In this document: piece by piece, positions 1 through 5,815 of the stretch | How the letters are laid out: every line of letters begins with the position of its first letter | How positions within the stretch are numbered: position 1 is the first letter of the stretch | Assembly (NCBI GenBank): GCA_021772875.1 | Contig: JAJFLD010000223.1 | Span: 1 to 6,978, forward strand | From: Ghiorsea sp. | GTDB taxonomy: Bacteria; Pseudomonadota; Zetaproteobacteria; Mariprofundales; Mariprofundaceae | DNA: 6,978 bases | Direction of reading: 5' to 3' | The notes under the pieces: generated by a model | The model's database searches: none | What the model saw: the letters and a program-made list of their open reading frames with translations, nothing else | Told to the model about the DNA's origin: nothing | Program-made: the position numbers and the translations under genes

Positions 1-501
1 GACTGCTACAATCTCATCGGCAATAAACATCTGCTCAACTTCTACAAACAACAGGCTTTGCGGCCCGGCACCCAGCTCTTTGATTTCATGCAATTTGCAG
101 CCATAGGCAACCTTTGCCCCTGCCAAACGTGGCATATCAAAACCTTCAAAGGGTAAGAGTGGCAAACCAAGTTGCTCCACTTCCGAAACATCTTCAGCCA
201 AGCTGGCACTGCTGGCATTCATCGCTTCTAACATCTTGCGGTCAGGGATATGAATCACGCAAGATTTGCTACGCTCAAGGTTGATGCGTGTATCTTTAAA
301 TTCGCCAGTGGGCTTTAGACCAAGCGAGAGCATAAGAATGGGTGGCTCACTGCACACAGCAGTAAAAAAAGAAAACGGGGCAAGGTTATAGCTGCCATTG
401 TTATGCTCAGTCAGCACCCAAGCAATCGGGCGCGGCATCAGTGTTTGAATCATTTGAAAATAACGCTGCCCACTGGCCAATGTCGAAAAATCTAAAATCA
501 A
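1..501 (-). CDS. Flavin reductase-like (FMN-binding split-barrel) protein, C-terminus off the left edge
   Basis: This reading frame gives 167 residues and has no stop before the window edge. The N-terminal part matches the flavin reductase-like domain: the stretch MPRPIAWVLT (about residues 23-32) is followed by NLAPFSFFTA and by a segment with SEPPILMLSLG, which in this family form the FMN-binding face. KDTRINL and a later CVIHIP also fit. Such proteins bind FMN in the cytoplasm and reduce flavin with NAD(P)H, or serve as flavoproteins of unknown partner. There is no in-frame ATG or GTG near the expected N-terminus. The best start is TTG at 501-499, with an AGGGG-type Shine-Dalgarno sequence about 8 bases upstream. 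An ATG at 536-534 overlapping the methyltransferase stop is out of frame. It lies 31 bases after the methyltransferase stop, so the two are probably co-transcribed. The substrate is unknown. Family assignment is firm; the start is less so. Confidence 0.85.
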   Translation of the reverse strand, partial: MILDFSTLASGQRYFQMIQTLMPRPIAWVLTEHNNGSYNLAPFSFFTAVCSEPPILMLSLGLKPTGEFKDTRINLERSKSCVIHIPDRKMLEAMNASSASLAEDVSEVEQLGLPLLPFEGFDMPRLAGAKVAYGCKLHEIKELGAGPQSLLFVEVEQMFIADEIVAV

Positions 502-532
502 AAGCTTACCCCTGCTCTTACAATGTGATGTT

Positions 533-1174
533 TCATGATTTGCGGCTAACCATCGCCAGCCAAGGTTGCAACTCACGTGGCAATCCTTCTGGGCGGTAAT
601 AATGATGTATCACCGCAAACCCTGCTTGTTCAAGAAAGCCTTGCATGGTTTCAAGCTGCATATAATGACCATAACGCGCCCCCTGCCAACCCTCGGATTC
701 TCCCCTTGGGTTTGATGAAAAAAGAATGCCGCCCGGCCGCAGTGTTTTGTGCAGCTGCTTTAAGATACGCGGCAGCTCCAAGCTTGGTATATGAAATAAC
801 GATGCATTGGCAAAAATACCATCAAAGCTTGCCTCATCAAGATCAAGGTTCAGGAACTGTTGATGCAACGTAGGGCAAGCGCTATGTGTTTGTGCCATTT
901 GGCAAAAGGATAAGCTGCCATCAAGCCCTGTGGGGTGGTGTCCTAAAGCTTTAAATGTGGCGAGATCGCGCCCTGGACCACAGCCAAAATCCAAGATATC
1001 AAGCGCCCTATCTTTGGGCAGAGCTTGCAAAAAAGCCGCAATATTTTGGCTGACATCATGATGCTGTGTGCCCGCCCAAAAGGATTCAGCATTTTGCTCG
1101 TAGTGCGCCAAGGTGCGCAGCTCTATAGCCTCTAAATCTTCGTCGCTTTGATTCAATGGTTCACTCCCCGTCAT
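533..1174 (-). CDS. Class I SAM-dependent methyltransferase
   Basis: A 213-residue cytoplasmic methyltransferase with the Rossmann-type SAM site. Motif I is ILDFGCGPG at residues 60-68. The acidic residue after strand 2 lies in GLDGS (83-87). The post-motif region FDGIFANASLFHI spans 117-129, and LRPGG (145-149) precedes the later strand. The tail (YYRPEGLPR, QPWLA) is typical of a proteobacterial family with no characterised substrate that I can name. The N-terminal 55 residues, with NAESFWAGT and HDVSQNI, form the cap that usually contacts the acceptor. The ATG at 1174 has only a weak GAAG-like ribosome site, and no better in-frame start lies upstream. It sits 51 bases after the radical SAM stop and 31 bases before the flavin reductase-like gene, so translation probably depends on a shared transcript. 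It resembles TehB-like small methyltransferases in fold only; I would not call it TehB. Confidence 0.9.
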   Translation of the reverse strand: MTGSEPLNQSDEDLEAIELRTLAHYEQNAESFWAGTQHHDVSQNIAAFLQALPKDRALDILDFGCGPGRDLATFKALGHHPTGLDGSLSFCQMAQTHSACPTLHQQFLNLDLDEASFDGIFANASLFHIPSLELPRILKQLHKTLRPGGILFSSNPRGESEGWQGARYGHYMQLETMQGFLEQAGFAVIHHYYRPEGLPRELQPWLAMVSRKS

Positions 1175-1225
1175 TGCTTCAACAACACTTTGGGCTGTAT
1201 GTTAAGCTGAATTTTAAGCTGATAT

Positions 1226-2113
1226 TTACATGGCACGCATATACCAAGGTCTTAGTGGCGTATTGCCATCGAGTGCCGCATGCAATTGCGCCAGCAGCTT
1301 ATCTTTATCTCTTGGCAGATTGCCAGCAAGGGCAAGCGCGTTGGATGCATGATTGGAGCGGAATATCACAGCTTTGGGTGGATTTAAGCCGCTGATGAGT
1401 CGTTGCTGTTCCAAAAGAATCGCCTTGTCATCTTGCAAGACAAAGGCTTCGCCATACTTGCGCTCAAATTCTTCTATCATATTCGGCTCAAGGTGCAGTT
1501 GTAGGGTGGAGAGATAAGTGATGGGCGCGTTATTGAGCAAGGCTATGGTGCCATCAATATGTTCTTGCCAGTGTGTTTTCCCGCCCAATCCCAAAATCAC
1601 AGTACCCGACACTTTCAAGCCAGCATTAAAAGCTTTATCCATGGCCTGAGCGATACTCTTTTGACTGGCACCCTTAGTGATTTTCTTCAAGATCAGGTTA
1701 GCACCTGATTCAATGCCCAAATAAAGCAGGTTTAACCCATTCGCTTTTAACAAGCTTAACTCTTCATGGCTTTTATTTAGAATATTCGATGGTGTGGCAT
1801 AACAGGAAACACGCGACAATTGTGGCAGCGCGGTTTGTAAAGCATCTAAAATTTGCATCAACTGGTCTGTAGGTAAAACAAGCGCATCACCATCTGCCAA
1901 AAACACACGCCTAGCATTTGGCCAAGCTTTCGCTGCTTTACGAATATCATCAAACACCACAGCAAGCGGCCGCTGGCTATAATCCTTGTCGCGATACATC
2001 GCACAAAAACTGCATTGATTAAAACTACAGCCCAGCGTGACCTGAATAATCAGGTTATCCCCTTCACTGGGCGGTCGATAAAGCGGCATGTGATAATTTA
2101 GCGGCATTTCCAT
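1226..2113 (-). CDS. Radical SAM protein with CX4CX2C cluster motif
   Basis: A 295-residue radical SAM enzyme. The three cysteines that would bind the 4Fe-4S cluster are C29, C34 and C37 in GCSFNQCSFC. This is CX4CX2C, not the usual CX3CX2C. An aromatic residue (Y40) follows the last cysteine, as in the wider superfamily. FLADGDALVLP (71-81) fits the second strand with its acidic and glycine residues. GIESG (133-137) and TVILGLGG (171-178) are the later SAM-contacting strands, and FRSNHASN (251-258) is a conserved-looking tail motif. I recall the CX4CX2C spacing from a group of COG1032-like radical SAM proteins of unknown reaction. No cobalamin-binding domain or second cluster is evident. ATGs at 2113 and 2107 are both possible starts; neither has a clear ribosome site. 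It is the first gene of the minus-strand set with the methyltransferase and flavin reductase-like genes. Substrate unknown. Confidence 0.9.
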   Translation of the reverse strand: MEMPLNYHMPLYRPPSEGDNLIIQVTLGCSFNQCSFCAMYRDKDYSQRPLAVVFDDIRKAAKAWPNARRVFLADGDALVLPTDQLMQILDALQTALPQLSRVSCYATPSNILNKSHEELSLLKANGLNLLYLGIESGANLILKKITKGASQKSIAQAMDKAFNAGLKVSGTVILGLGGKTHWQEHIDGTIALLNNAPITYLSTLQLHLEPNMIEEFERKYGEAFVLQDDKAILLEQQRLISGLNPPKAVIFRSNHASNALALAGNLPRDKDKLLAQLHAALDGNTPLRPWYMRAM

Positions 2114-2250
2114 CCAAGATGTGCGTTGATATCAAGTTTGTTTGCGGAATGATTCACTTCTTTATCTCAGAAGTACACCACCTCAACTTAAAAAACAAAA
2201 AATGTGTCCCTCCTAACTCAATAAAACCCACGCATCAAGCTATGTCCATT

Positions 2251-2285
2251 TCATCCACTTTTATCATCTAAATCATTGTGGATGA
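2251..2285. repeat. 8-base inverted repeat between the radical SAM and TPR genes
   Basis: TCATCCAC (2251-2258) and GTGGATGA (2278-2285) are perfect inverted copies around a 19-base loop. The structure lies about 67 bases past the stop of the TPR gene (minus strand). No T-run follows on either strand, so it is not a convincing intrinsic terminator. It could be a weak 3'-end hairpin or a protein site. The rest of the gap 2114-2351 shows no gene. Confidence 0.35.
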
Positions 2286-2351
2286 CCCAACAGCAGCACT
2301 TGCGCCCACCAAAATCTTCTACTAAGTGCCTGTATATTTCGTAGAGCCTGT

Positions 2352-3932
2352 CTATTGCCCGACTCTACTGCGATACCTTTCATAAATTTCTTTACCTGCT
2401 AAATCACCCAAATCAGCAGCCCTCTTCGCATCCTTCACTGCCAACTTCATATCTCCCATATGATAATATGTCCCACCACGCTCACGGTATGCCCGACCAC
2501 TATCTGGGTTAAGTGCTATAAATTTATCCCAGTAAGGAATGATTTTTTTCCATGCTTTCGATTTTGCCAATACGAAATCAATCAATAGATAATGATCAAT
2601 ATTGTTTGAATCAAGTTCAATAGCCTTATCCAAATCACTAATCGCTAAGTCGTTTTGATTTTGCCCTATGTAAACTCTTGCTCTCCTGTTGTAAGTATCA
2701 GCATTATTGGGGTTTAGACGCAATGCCGCATTGTATTTATCAACCGCAGAAGACTTATCACCACTTTTCCTAAGATTATACCCTTCAGTTATTAGCAACC
2801 ACTCTAATAGCTTACTTATTTTCTGAGCATAGGGGTTTAACTTTGCAGCATATTGCATATCTGCCATGGCTTTTGAATTGTTTTCTAATTTGATATATGT
2901 TCGTCCACGCCAATAATAATAATCAGCATCCTCAGGGTATATTTCAATCGCTTGATTCAAATCTTCGAGCGCATTTTTGTATTTTTTCAGCTTATGCCTT
3001 ATTTTACCTCGTTGATATAAAAGAGCAGGATTTTCACCAAACATAAGTGCTTTGGTATATTTTTCTTCTGCGGCATTCGGAGCATCTTGAATGTAACTCA
3101 TGCTGGCAGCATCAGCATATATCTCACCGGCTAACCATTGTATCTTAGGATTATCCTTAATAAAATGTAACGATACTTTGATAAATCCGCTCATTTCTTT
3201 ATATGAACCGCCCCACCTCGGCGTTAAGGTATTCAAAAATGTGGTTCTTATCATATAAGATGCATGGTTCACTTCAAGTCCCTTTTTAACTGCCGCAGCG
3301 GCTTGCCTATCCTTACTGAACATATTTGCGATGTTAATCAAAGTTGTATACGAGACCAACGACTGGTCAGTAATCTTAAAAACAGCCGTTATATCAATCA
3401 TTGCTTGATTAAAGTAGTCCGCCATTTCCTGCATCTGTTCTTCCTTGGTTTCACTCGCCCAGTCTGACCCGCGAACCATCCAACCTAAACCATAATAATA
3501 TCTTGCTCTGGCAAGATATGCGGTATACTTATCAGGGGTGCTATCAATCCACGCGTTAAATAACGGTTCATACGATTTATCTTCTATTCTAAAAGCATAA
3601 TATGCCGTAAATAAATCCATTTCTTTGGCTATATTATAGTCCACATTTGTTTGAAGCTTTTCTAAATATGCATTTAACGCCTTAAATTCCTTATTTTCCA
3701 GTAAATTTCTTACCTTTAATGTAATGCTTGTTCGAGGATAAGCTTGCACAGATTTTGTTTTTGTTATCAAGATATTCGATTGCTCAGCTTCACTACTTTC
3801 ATTAACCTTAGCTGGCGGAGGTTTATCACTAAATTGAGCTCGACCATTTTCATCAACCCATTTATAGATTTGAGCATACGCGTTTTGTCCTCCAAAAAGA
3901 ACAAACACCATCAATATTAATAGCAATTTCAT
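2352..3932 (-). CDS. Exported DUF4124 / DUF4034 / TPR-repeat protein
   Basis: A 526-residue protein with a Sec signal peptide: MKLLLILMVFVLFGG forms the hydrophobic core and AYA (18-20) is a good signal peptidase I site, so it should act in the periplasm. Residues about 16-40 (AQIYKWVDENGRAQFSDKPP) are the classic start of DUF4124. Residues about 80-260 match DUF4034, with YLARARYYYGLGWMVRG, SDWASET and TPRWGGSYKEM. At least five TPR-like helical repeats follow at about 303-336, 337-370, 380-408, 411-444 and 479-510, with the usual A-x-x-D-x-x-x-A-I-x-x-x-P spacing. TPRs hold protein-protein contacts; no enzyme motif is visible. The start is well supported by AGGAGG about 9 bases before the ATG. 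The gene stands alone, with 238 bases to the next gene and a terminator of the same orientation just upstream. The function is unknown; a cell-envelope scaffold role is an inference. Confidence 0.93.
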   Translation of the reverse strand: MKLLLILMVFVLFGGQNAYAQIYKWVDENGRAQFSDKPPPAKVNESSEAEQSNILITKTKSVQAYPRTSITLKVRNLLENKEFKALNAYLEKLQTNVDYNIAKEMDLFTAYYAFRIEDKSYEPLFNAWIDSTPDKYTAYLARARYYYGLGWMVRGSDWASETKEEQMQEMADYFNQAMIDITAVFKITDQSLVSYTTLINIANMFSKDRQAAAAVKKGLEVNHASYMIRTTFLNTLTPRWGGSYKEMSGFIKVSLHFIKDNPKIQWLAGEIYADAASMSYIQDAPNAAEEKYTKALMFGENPALLYQRGKIRHKLKKYKNALEDLNQAIEIYPEDADYYYWRGRTYIKLENNSKAMADMQYAAKLNPYAQKISKLLEWLLITEGYNLRKSGDKSSAVDKYNAALRLNPNNADTYNRRARVYIGQNQNDLAISDLDKAIELDSNNIDHYLLIDFVLAKSKAWKKIIPYWDKFIALNPDSGRAYRERGGTYYHMGDMKLAVKDAKRAADLGDLAGKEIYERYRSRVGQ

Positions 3933-3953
3933 ATCTTACCCCCTCCTGCCAAT

Positions 3954-3981
3954 AAAAAACCACCTTGAGCAAGCAAAGTGG
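3954..3981 (-). terminator. Rho-independent terminator after the relic ettA tail
   Basis: Read on the minus strand, CCACTTTG (3981-3974), a six-base loop and CAAGGTGG (3967-3960) form an 8-bp stem with one G-U pair, followed at once by six T (3959-3954). It lies 11 bases past the TAA of the second ettA-like tail (3993) and just before the ribosome site of the TPR gene. The position suggests it was once the terminator of ettA, isolating that gene from the TPR gene. No such structure follows the intact ettA at 6602. Confidence 0.72.
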
Positions 3982-3992
3982 GTGTTCAAGTC

Positions 3993-4019
3993 TTACGCCA
4001 GTTTCTTGTATTTCATTCG
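3993..4019 (-). repeat. Second copy of the ettA 3' end (possible attachment-site or insertion scar)
   Basis: This stretch matches 6602-6628, the last codons of ettA, at 23 of 27 bases. Read on the minus strand it encodes RMKYKKLA then TAA, against RIKYKKLA then TGA in ettA. Most differences are at third codon positions, which suggests descent from coding sequence and not chance. Upstream (4020-4100) the same frame no longer resembles EttA. I read it as the displaced old tail of ettA after an insertion, or as one att half-site of an integrated element. Confidence 0.6.
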
Positions 4020-4340
4020 CTGCCACTGCATATCAAGAAAACCCAATAAATATTTAATTCTTACCAACGCACTTAAACGCAATAAAATGTTCGAGCCTCC
4101 CTAGCTCATGTAATCTTCGTTTATTTAGCGTAGTTGAGAAATTGATAAACAGCAATGTGAGTACGAGTAAGTTTAATCAATGTTGCATAAACCAATCTAT
4201 TTCAGTTCGAGTAATCGTGCTTGCGCGTTAGGAGGACAAATTGCGCTTCTCTCTGTGTTCCCACGCAGTAGATTTTACAATTCACTTCATGGCATTAAGG
4301 TATCGCAGCATTTATGCATCGCCACAAATATCAGGAGACA
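4020..4340. other. Non-coding stretch with no recognised gene
   Basis: About 320 bases with no ORF I can support. It contains a weak hairpin (GAGC/GCTC near 4094-4108). It also holds a strong Shine-Dalgarno-like GGAGG at 4231-4235 five bases before a TTG (4241) that opens a 47-codon frame with no recognisable content, running into the DUF3817 gene. No tRNA, clear promoter or integrase fragment was seen. It may be the decayed end of the inserted segment. Confidence 0.4.
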
Positions 4341-4645
4341 ATGAATCATATGCTCAAAGCGTTTCGAATTTTAAGTATGATTGAAGGCCTATCACTTATT
4401 GTACTTTTGTTTATTGCCATGCCACCAAGTATCAGTTTGGTATTGATCTGGTGAAAATTATTGGCCCCATCCACGGTTTTTTATGGTTAGCTTATCTGCC
4501 GCTTCTAGATTTCACAAACAGAAAACAAGGCTGGCCACCTTCATTGTTAAACATTGCATTCATCACTTCCATCCTTCCATTTGGTTGCTTTTACCTTGAA
4601 CATAAAATCAGGCAACACCGTTTAGCCACTGAACAATCAACATAA
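4341..4645 (+). pseudogene. DUF3817 integral membrane protein, split by a one-base frameshift
   Basis: Two adjacent frames together make a DUF3817-type small membrane protein of about 101 residues, the usual family length. The first frame starts at ATG 4341 (AGGAG at 4333-4337) or ATG 4350. It encodes FRILSMIEGLSLIVLLFIAMP, then drifts and stops at TGA 4452-4454. Moving back one base near 4427 restores the family sequence KYQFGIDLVKIIGPIHG and then FLWLAYLPLL, ending at TAA 4643-4645. The family conserves EG in the first membrane helix and a GPxHG-like motif in the second, and both are present, one in each frame. The junction (CCACCAAGT) is not a slippery heptamer, so programmed frameshifting is unlikely. 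A one-base deletion, or a sequencing error, explains it. Function of the family is unknown. It probably has three membrane helices. Confidence 0.82.
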
Positions 4646-4680
4646 ACCTTAAGTATACACTTGTTCCTGATTTCTTTAGG

Positions 4681-4709
4681 TGGACGGATAGCAACGCTCT
4701 GGTTAAGAT
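4681..4709 (+). promoter_or_regulatory. Possible sigma-70 promoter of the lysine-rich small protein
   Basis: TGGACG (4681-4686) and TAAGAT (4704-4709) are separated by 17 bases. Each matches four of six consensus positions. Transcription would begin near 4716, giving a leader of about 23 bases that carries the AGGAG ribosome site. This is a pattern match only. Confidence 0.35.
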
Positions 4710-4738
4710 AAAAACACCGCTAAATCAGGAGCAATATC

Positions 4739-4831
4739 ATGGGCAAAGAACAAAAAAGTATTAAAGCAACCAAGAAGAAAGCTGCCTTAACCCCCAAAGA
4801 GAAGAAGGCCGCAAAAAAACTCAAAAAATAA
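4739..4831 (+). CDS. Small lysine-rich protein, 30 residues
   Basis: A very short gene with a strong AGGAG ribosome site seven bases before its ATG, which is the main reason to believe it. The protein begins MGKEQKSIKATKKK, continues with ALTPKEKKAAKK and ends in KK. Thirteen of 30 residues are lysine, and there is no hydrophobic segment or cysteine. I recall similar short MGKE...TPKEKKAAK proteins annotated as hypothetical in proteobacteria, but cannot verify this here. Such a charge suggests binding to nucleic acid or to an acidic protein, as an inference only. It follows the broken DUF3817 gene on the same strand by 93 bases, with a possible promoter in the gap. No terminator with a T-run follows. 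Confidence 0.65.
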   Translation: MGKEQKSIKATKKKAALTPKEKKAAKKLKK

Positions 4832-4865
4832 AACCCAGCATTGCACAGAATAAAAAAATGAATAA

Positions 4866-4926
4866 GGGGCAAGGCTTCGGGCTTATCGTCAATTCCAATA
4901 AGGCAACAATACCGATGTCTTGCCCC
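4866..4926. repeat. Long-range inverted repeat, possible structured RNA or MITE-like remnant
   Basis: GGGGCAAG (4866-4873) pairs perfectly with CTTGCCCC (4919-4926) across 45 bases. Inside, CTTAT (4882-4886) pairs with ATAAG (4898-4902) around an 11-base loop, so a two-tier hairpin is possible. It lies between the lysine-rich gene and the toxin-antitoxin operon and has no T-run, so it is not an intrinsic terminator. A 56-codon ATG frame (4858-5028) runs through it without a ribosome site. Confidence 0.4.
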
Positions 4927-4987
4927 AATGCCTACGAGTCATTATTTCAAGATTCAAGACCTCACCCTCGAAGCATTTCGATGTTTA

Positions 4988-5017
4988 AAAAAATATATGA
5001 TTGCAAGACGTGCCCTC
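4988..5017 (+). repeat. Imperfect 30-base direct repeat, left copy
   Basis: Matches 5689-5718 at 24 of 30 bases, including an unbroken ATTGCAAG core (5000-5007) and an A-rich left part. The two copies bracket the yefM-yoeB promoter and genes, about 35 bases before the first operator palindrome. The A-run adds some low-complexity identity, but the core and right half are not low-complexity. Confidence 0.5.
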
Positions 5018-5051
5018 CGACCATCTGACCCCAAAACACCCGCCCTCATCC

Positions 5052-5116
5052 TACATGTACTTTTTATTGCACATGTATCATCTGCCACCTATACTTGTCC
5101 CATAAGATGTACATGT
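5052..5116 (+). promoter_or_regulatory. Palindromic operator sites of the yefM-yoeB operon
   Basis: ACATGT occurs three times: 5053-5058 (inside the palindrome TACATGTA), 5071-5076 and 5111-5116. The last overlaps ATGTACAT (5107-5114), whose core TGTACA is the one reported for the E. coli YefM-YoeB operator. One copy overlaps the end of the -35 element and another lies just past the expected transcription start. This layout suits autorepression by the antitoxin or the toxin-antitoxin complex. Confidence 0.7.
5067..5095 (+). promoter_or_regulatory. Promoter of yefM-yoeB
   Basis: TTGCAC (5067-5072) and TATACT (5090-5095) are 17 bases apart. The -10 matches the sigma-70 consensus at five of six positions; the -35 matches at the key TTG only. 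The predicted start near 5102 leaves a leader of about 28 bases carrying GAGGTG before the yefM ATG. Operator palindromes overlap both ends of this promoter. Confidence 0.6.
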
Positions 5117-5129
5117 CCGAGGTGTTTTT

Positions 5130-5384
5130 ATGCAAGTTGTCAATTTTACAGAAGCAAGAAATTGTCTAAAAAATGTGCTGGATAATGTCGAAAACAATGC
5201 CGACTACACCATCATCAATCGCCGCGATGCCAGCAACGCGGTGGTGATGTCTTTAGACTCATTCAACAGCCTGATGGAGACCGTCCACCTACTGAAATCT
5301 CCAGCCAACTTAACACACTTGGAAAAATCCATAGCCCAATATCAGCAAGGGAACACAACAGAACAACCACTGACCAATGATTAA
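5130..5384 (+). CDS. yefM: YefM-type antitoxin (Phd/YefM family)
   Basis: An 84-residue antitoxin. The N-terminal half is the Phd/YefM DNA-binding fold: VNFTEAR (4-10), a TIINRR strand (27-32), then AVVMSLDSFNSLMET (37-51). The following HLLKSPAN (53-60) is a YefM hallmark. The acidic, flexible C-terminus is the part that in this family wraps and neutralises YoeB. Length matches E. coli YefM. The GAGGTG ribosome site five bases before ATG 5130 supports the start. The stop overlaps the yoeB start by eight bases, so the two are translationally coupled. Its own promoter and three ACATGT sites lie directly upstream, consistent with autoregulation. Nothing appears truncated. Confidence 0.95.
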   Translation: MQVVNFTEARNCLKNVLDNVENNADYTIINRRDASNAVVMSLDSFNSLMETVHLLKSPANLTHLEKSIAQYQQGNTTEQPLTND

Positions 5385-5637
5385 AACGCTGGCTTGGACA
5401 GAAGAGGCTTGGAGTGACTACATCTGGTGGCAGAGCCAAGATAAAAAGACACTCAAGCGCATCAATAAACTCATCAAAGAAACCATACGCAGCCCATTTG
5501 AGGGCATAGGCAAACCCGAAGCATTACGTGAAAACTTATCTGGTTTTCACTCCCGAAGAATTGATGACACCAACCGCCTTGTCTATGCCATCGATACGAA
5601 TAAATTAACGATTATTTCCTGCCGTTATCACTATTAG
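5377..5637 (+). CDS. yoeB: YoeB toxin, ribosome-dependent mRNA endonuclease
   Basis: An 86-residue RelE-fold toxin closely matching E. coli YoeB, with conserved TEEAWSDYIWWQ, INKLIKETIRSPFEGIGKPE, NLSGFHSRRI and the terminal RYHY. In E. coli, E46, R65, H83 and Y84 are the catalytic residues. Here they map to E48, R67, H85 and Y86, all present, so the toxin should be active. YoeB binds the ribosomal A site and cuts mRNA when free of YefM. It overlaps yefM by eight bases and has no strong ribosome site of its own, which suggests coupling and lower yield than the antitoxin. No terminator was seen after it. Confidence 0.96.
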   Translation: MIKTLAWTEEAWSDYIWWQSQDKKTLKRINKLIKETIRSPFEGIGKPEALRENLSGFHSRRIDDTNRLVYAIDTNKLTIISCRYHY

Positions 5638-5688
5638 TATTCAAAAATCAAGACTGCCCTAAAAGGATAACGTCCGACTTTCAAATCT

Positions 5689-5718
5689 AAAAAATGTATA
5701 ATTGCAAGGCTTGCGCCC
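5689..5718 (+). repeat. Imperfect 30-base direct repeat, right copy
   Basis: Partner of 4988-5017 (24 of 30 bases). It lies about 50 bases past the yoeB stop and directly before the IS110-like fragment. In one frame both copies read as similar peptides (KKIYDCKTC on the left, KKMYNCKAC on the right), which may mean they derive from a coding sequence or simply share bases. Confidence 0.5.
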
Positions 5719-5723
5719 GATAC

Positions 5724-5815
5724 CCTCACATGTGGAAATTGGTGCATATCATCTATAGCGCACTGAAAAATAGGGAGCCGTTTGATCCAAAATTTCAGGC
5801 TAAAATAGCTTGGCT
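5724..5815 (+). pseudogene. Fragment resembling the C-terminus of an IS110-family transposase
   Basis: Within the open frame 5694-5897 the stretch MWKLVHIIYSALKNREPFDP resembles the conserved tail of IS110/IS116/IS902-type transposases, where an M-R-K-L-x-H-I-x-Y-x-x-L-K segment followed by PFD(P/x) ends the protein. Nothing upstream resembles the catalytic DEDD domain or the serine-containing Transposase_20 domain, so this is at most the last 30 codons of a lost element. The residues after it (to 5897) are not family-like and are probably read-through. The match is by recognition only. Confidence 0.45.

Noticed and set aside
577..873. 98-codon plus-strand open frame
   Set aside because: It lies opposite the methyltransferase and has no family-like content or ribosome site.
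1202..1222. Direct repeat TTAAGCTGA, two copies 12 bases apart
   Set aside because: Short, with only two copies, in the gap around the radical SAM stop; no known role.
1156..1395. 79-codon plus-strand open frame
   Set aside because: Antisense to the start of the methyltransferase and the end of the radical SAM gene; no recognisable protein.
2156..2174. Hairpin ACTTCT / AGAAGT upstream of the radical SAM gene
   Set aside because: Only 6 AT-rich base pairs and no T-run; not distinguishable from chance.
2190..2216. A-rich stretch with TGTGTCCCTCC, recalling dispersed repeat ends
   Set aside because: A single copy in the window and only a vague resemblance from memory.
3264..3467. 67-codon plus-strand open frame
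   Set aside because: Antisense to the middle of the DUF4034/TPR gene.
4090..4110. GTTCGAGCC resembling a tRNA T-loop
   Set aside because: No complementary T-stem, acceptor stem or anticodon arm can be built on either strand.
4858..5028. 56-codon ATG frame after the lysine-rich gene
   Set aside because: No ribosome site, passes through the inverted repeat and the direct repeat, and matches no family I know. Kept only as a low possibility.
4928..5185. 85-codon plus-strand open frame
   Set aside because: It runs through the yefM promoter and operator and into yefM in another frame, with unlike-protein composition.
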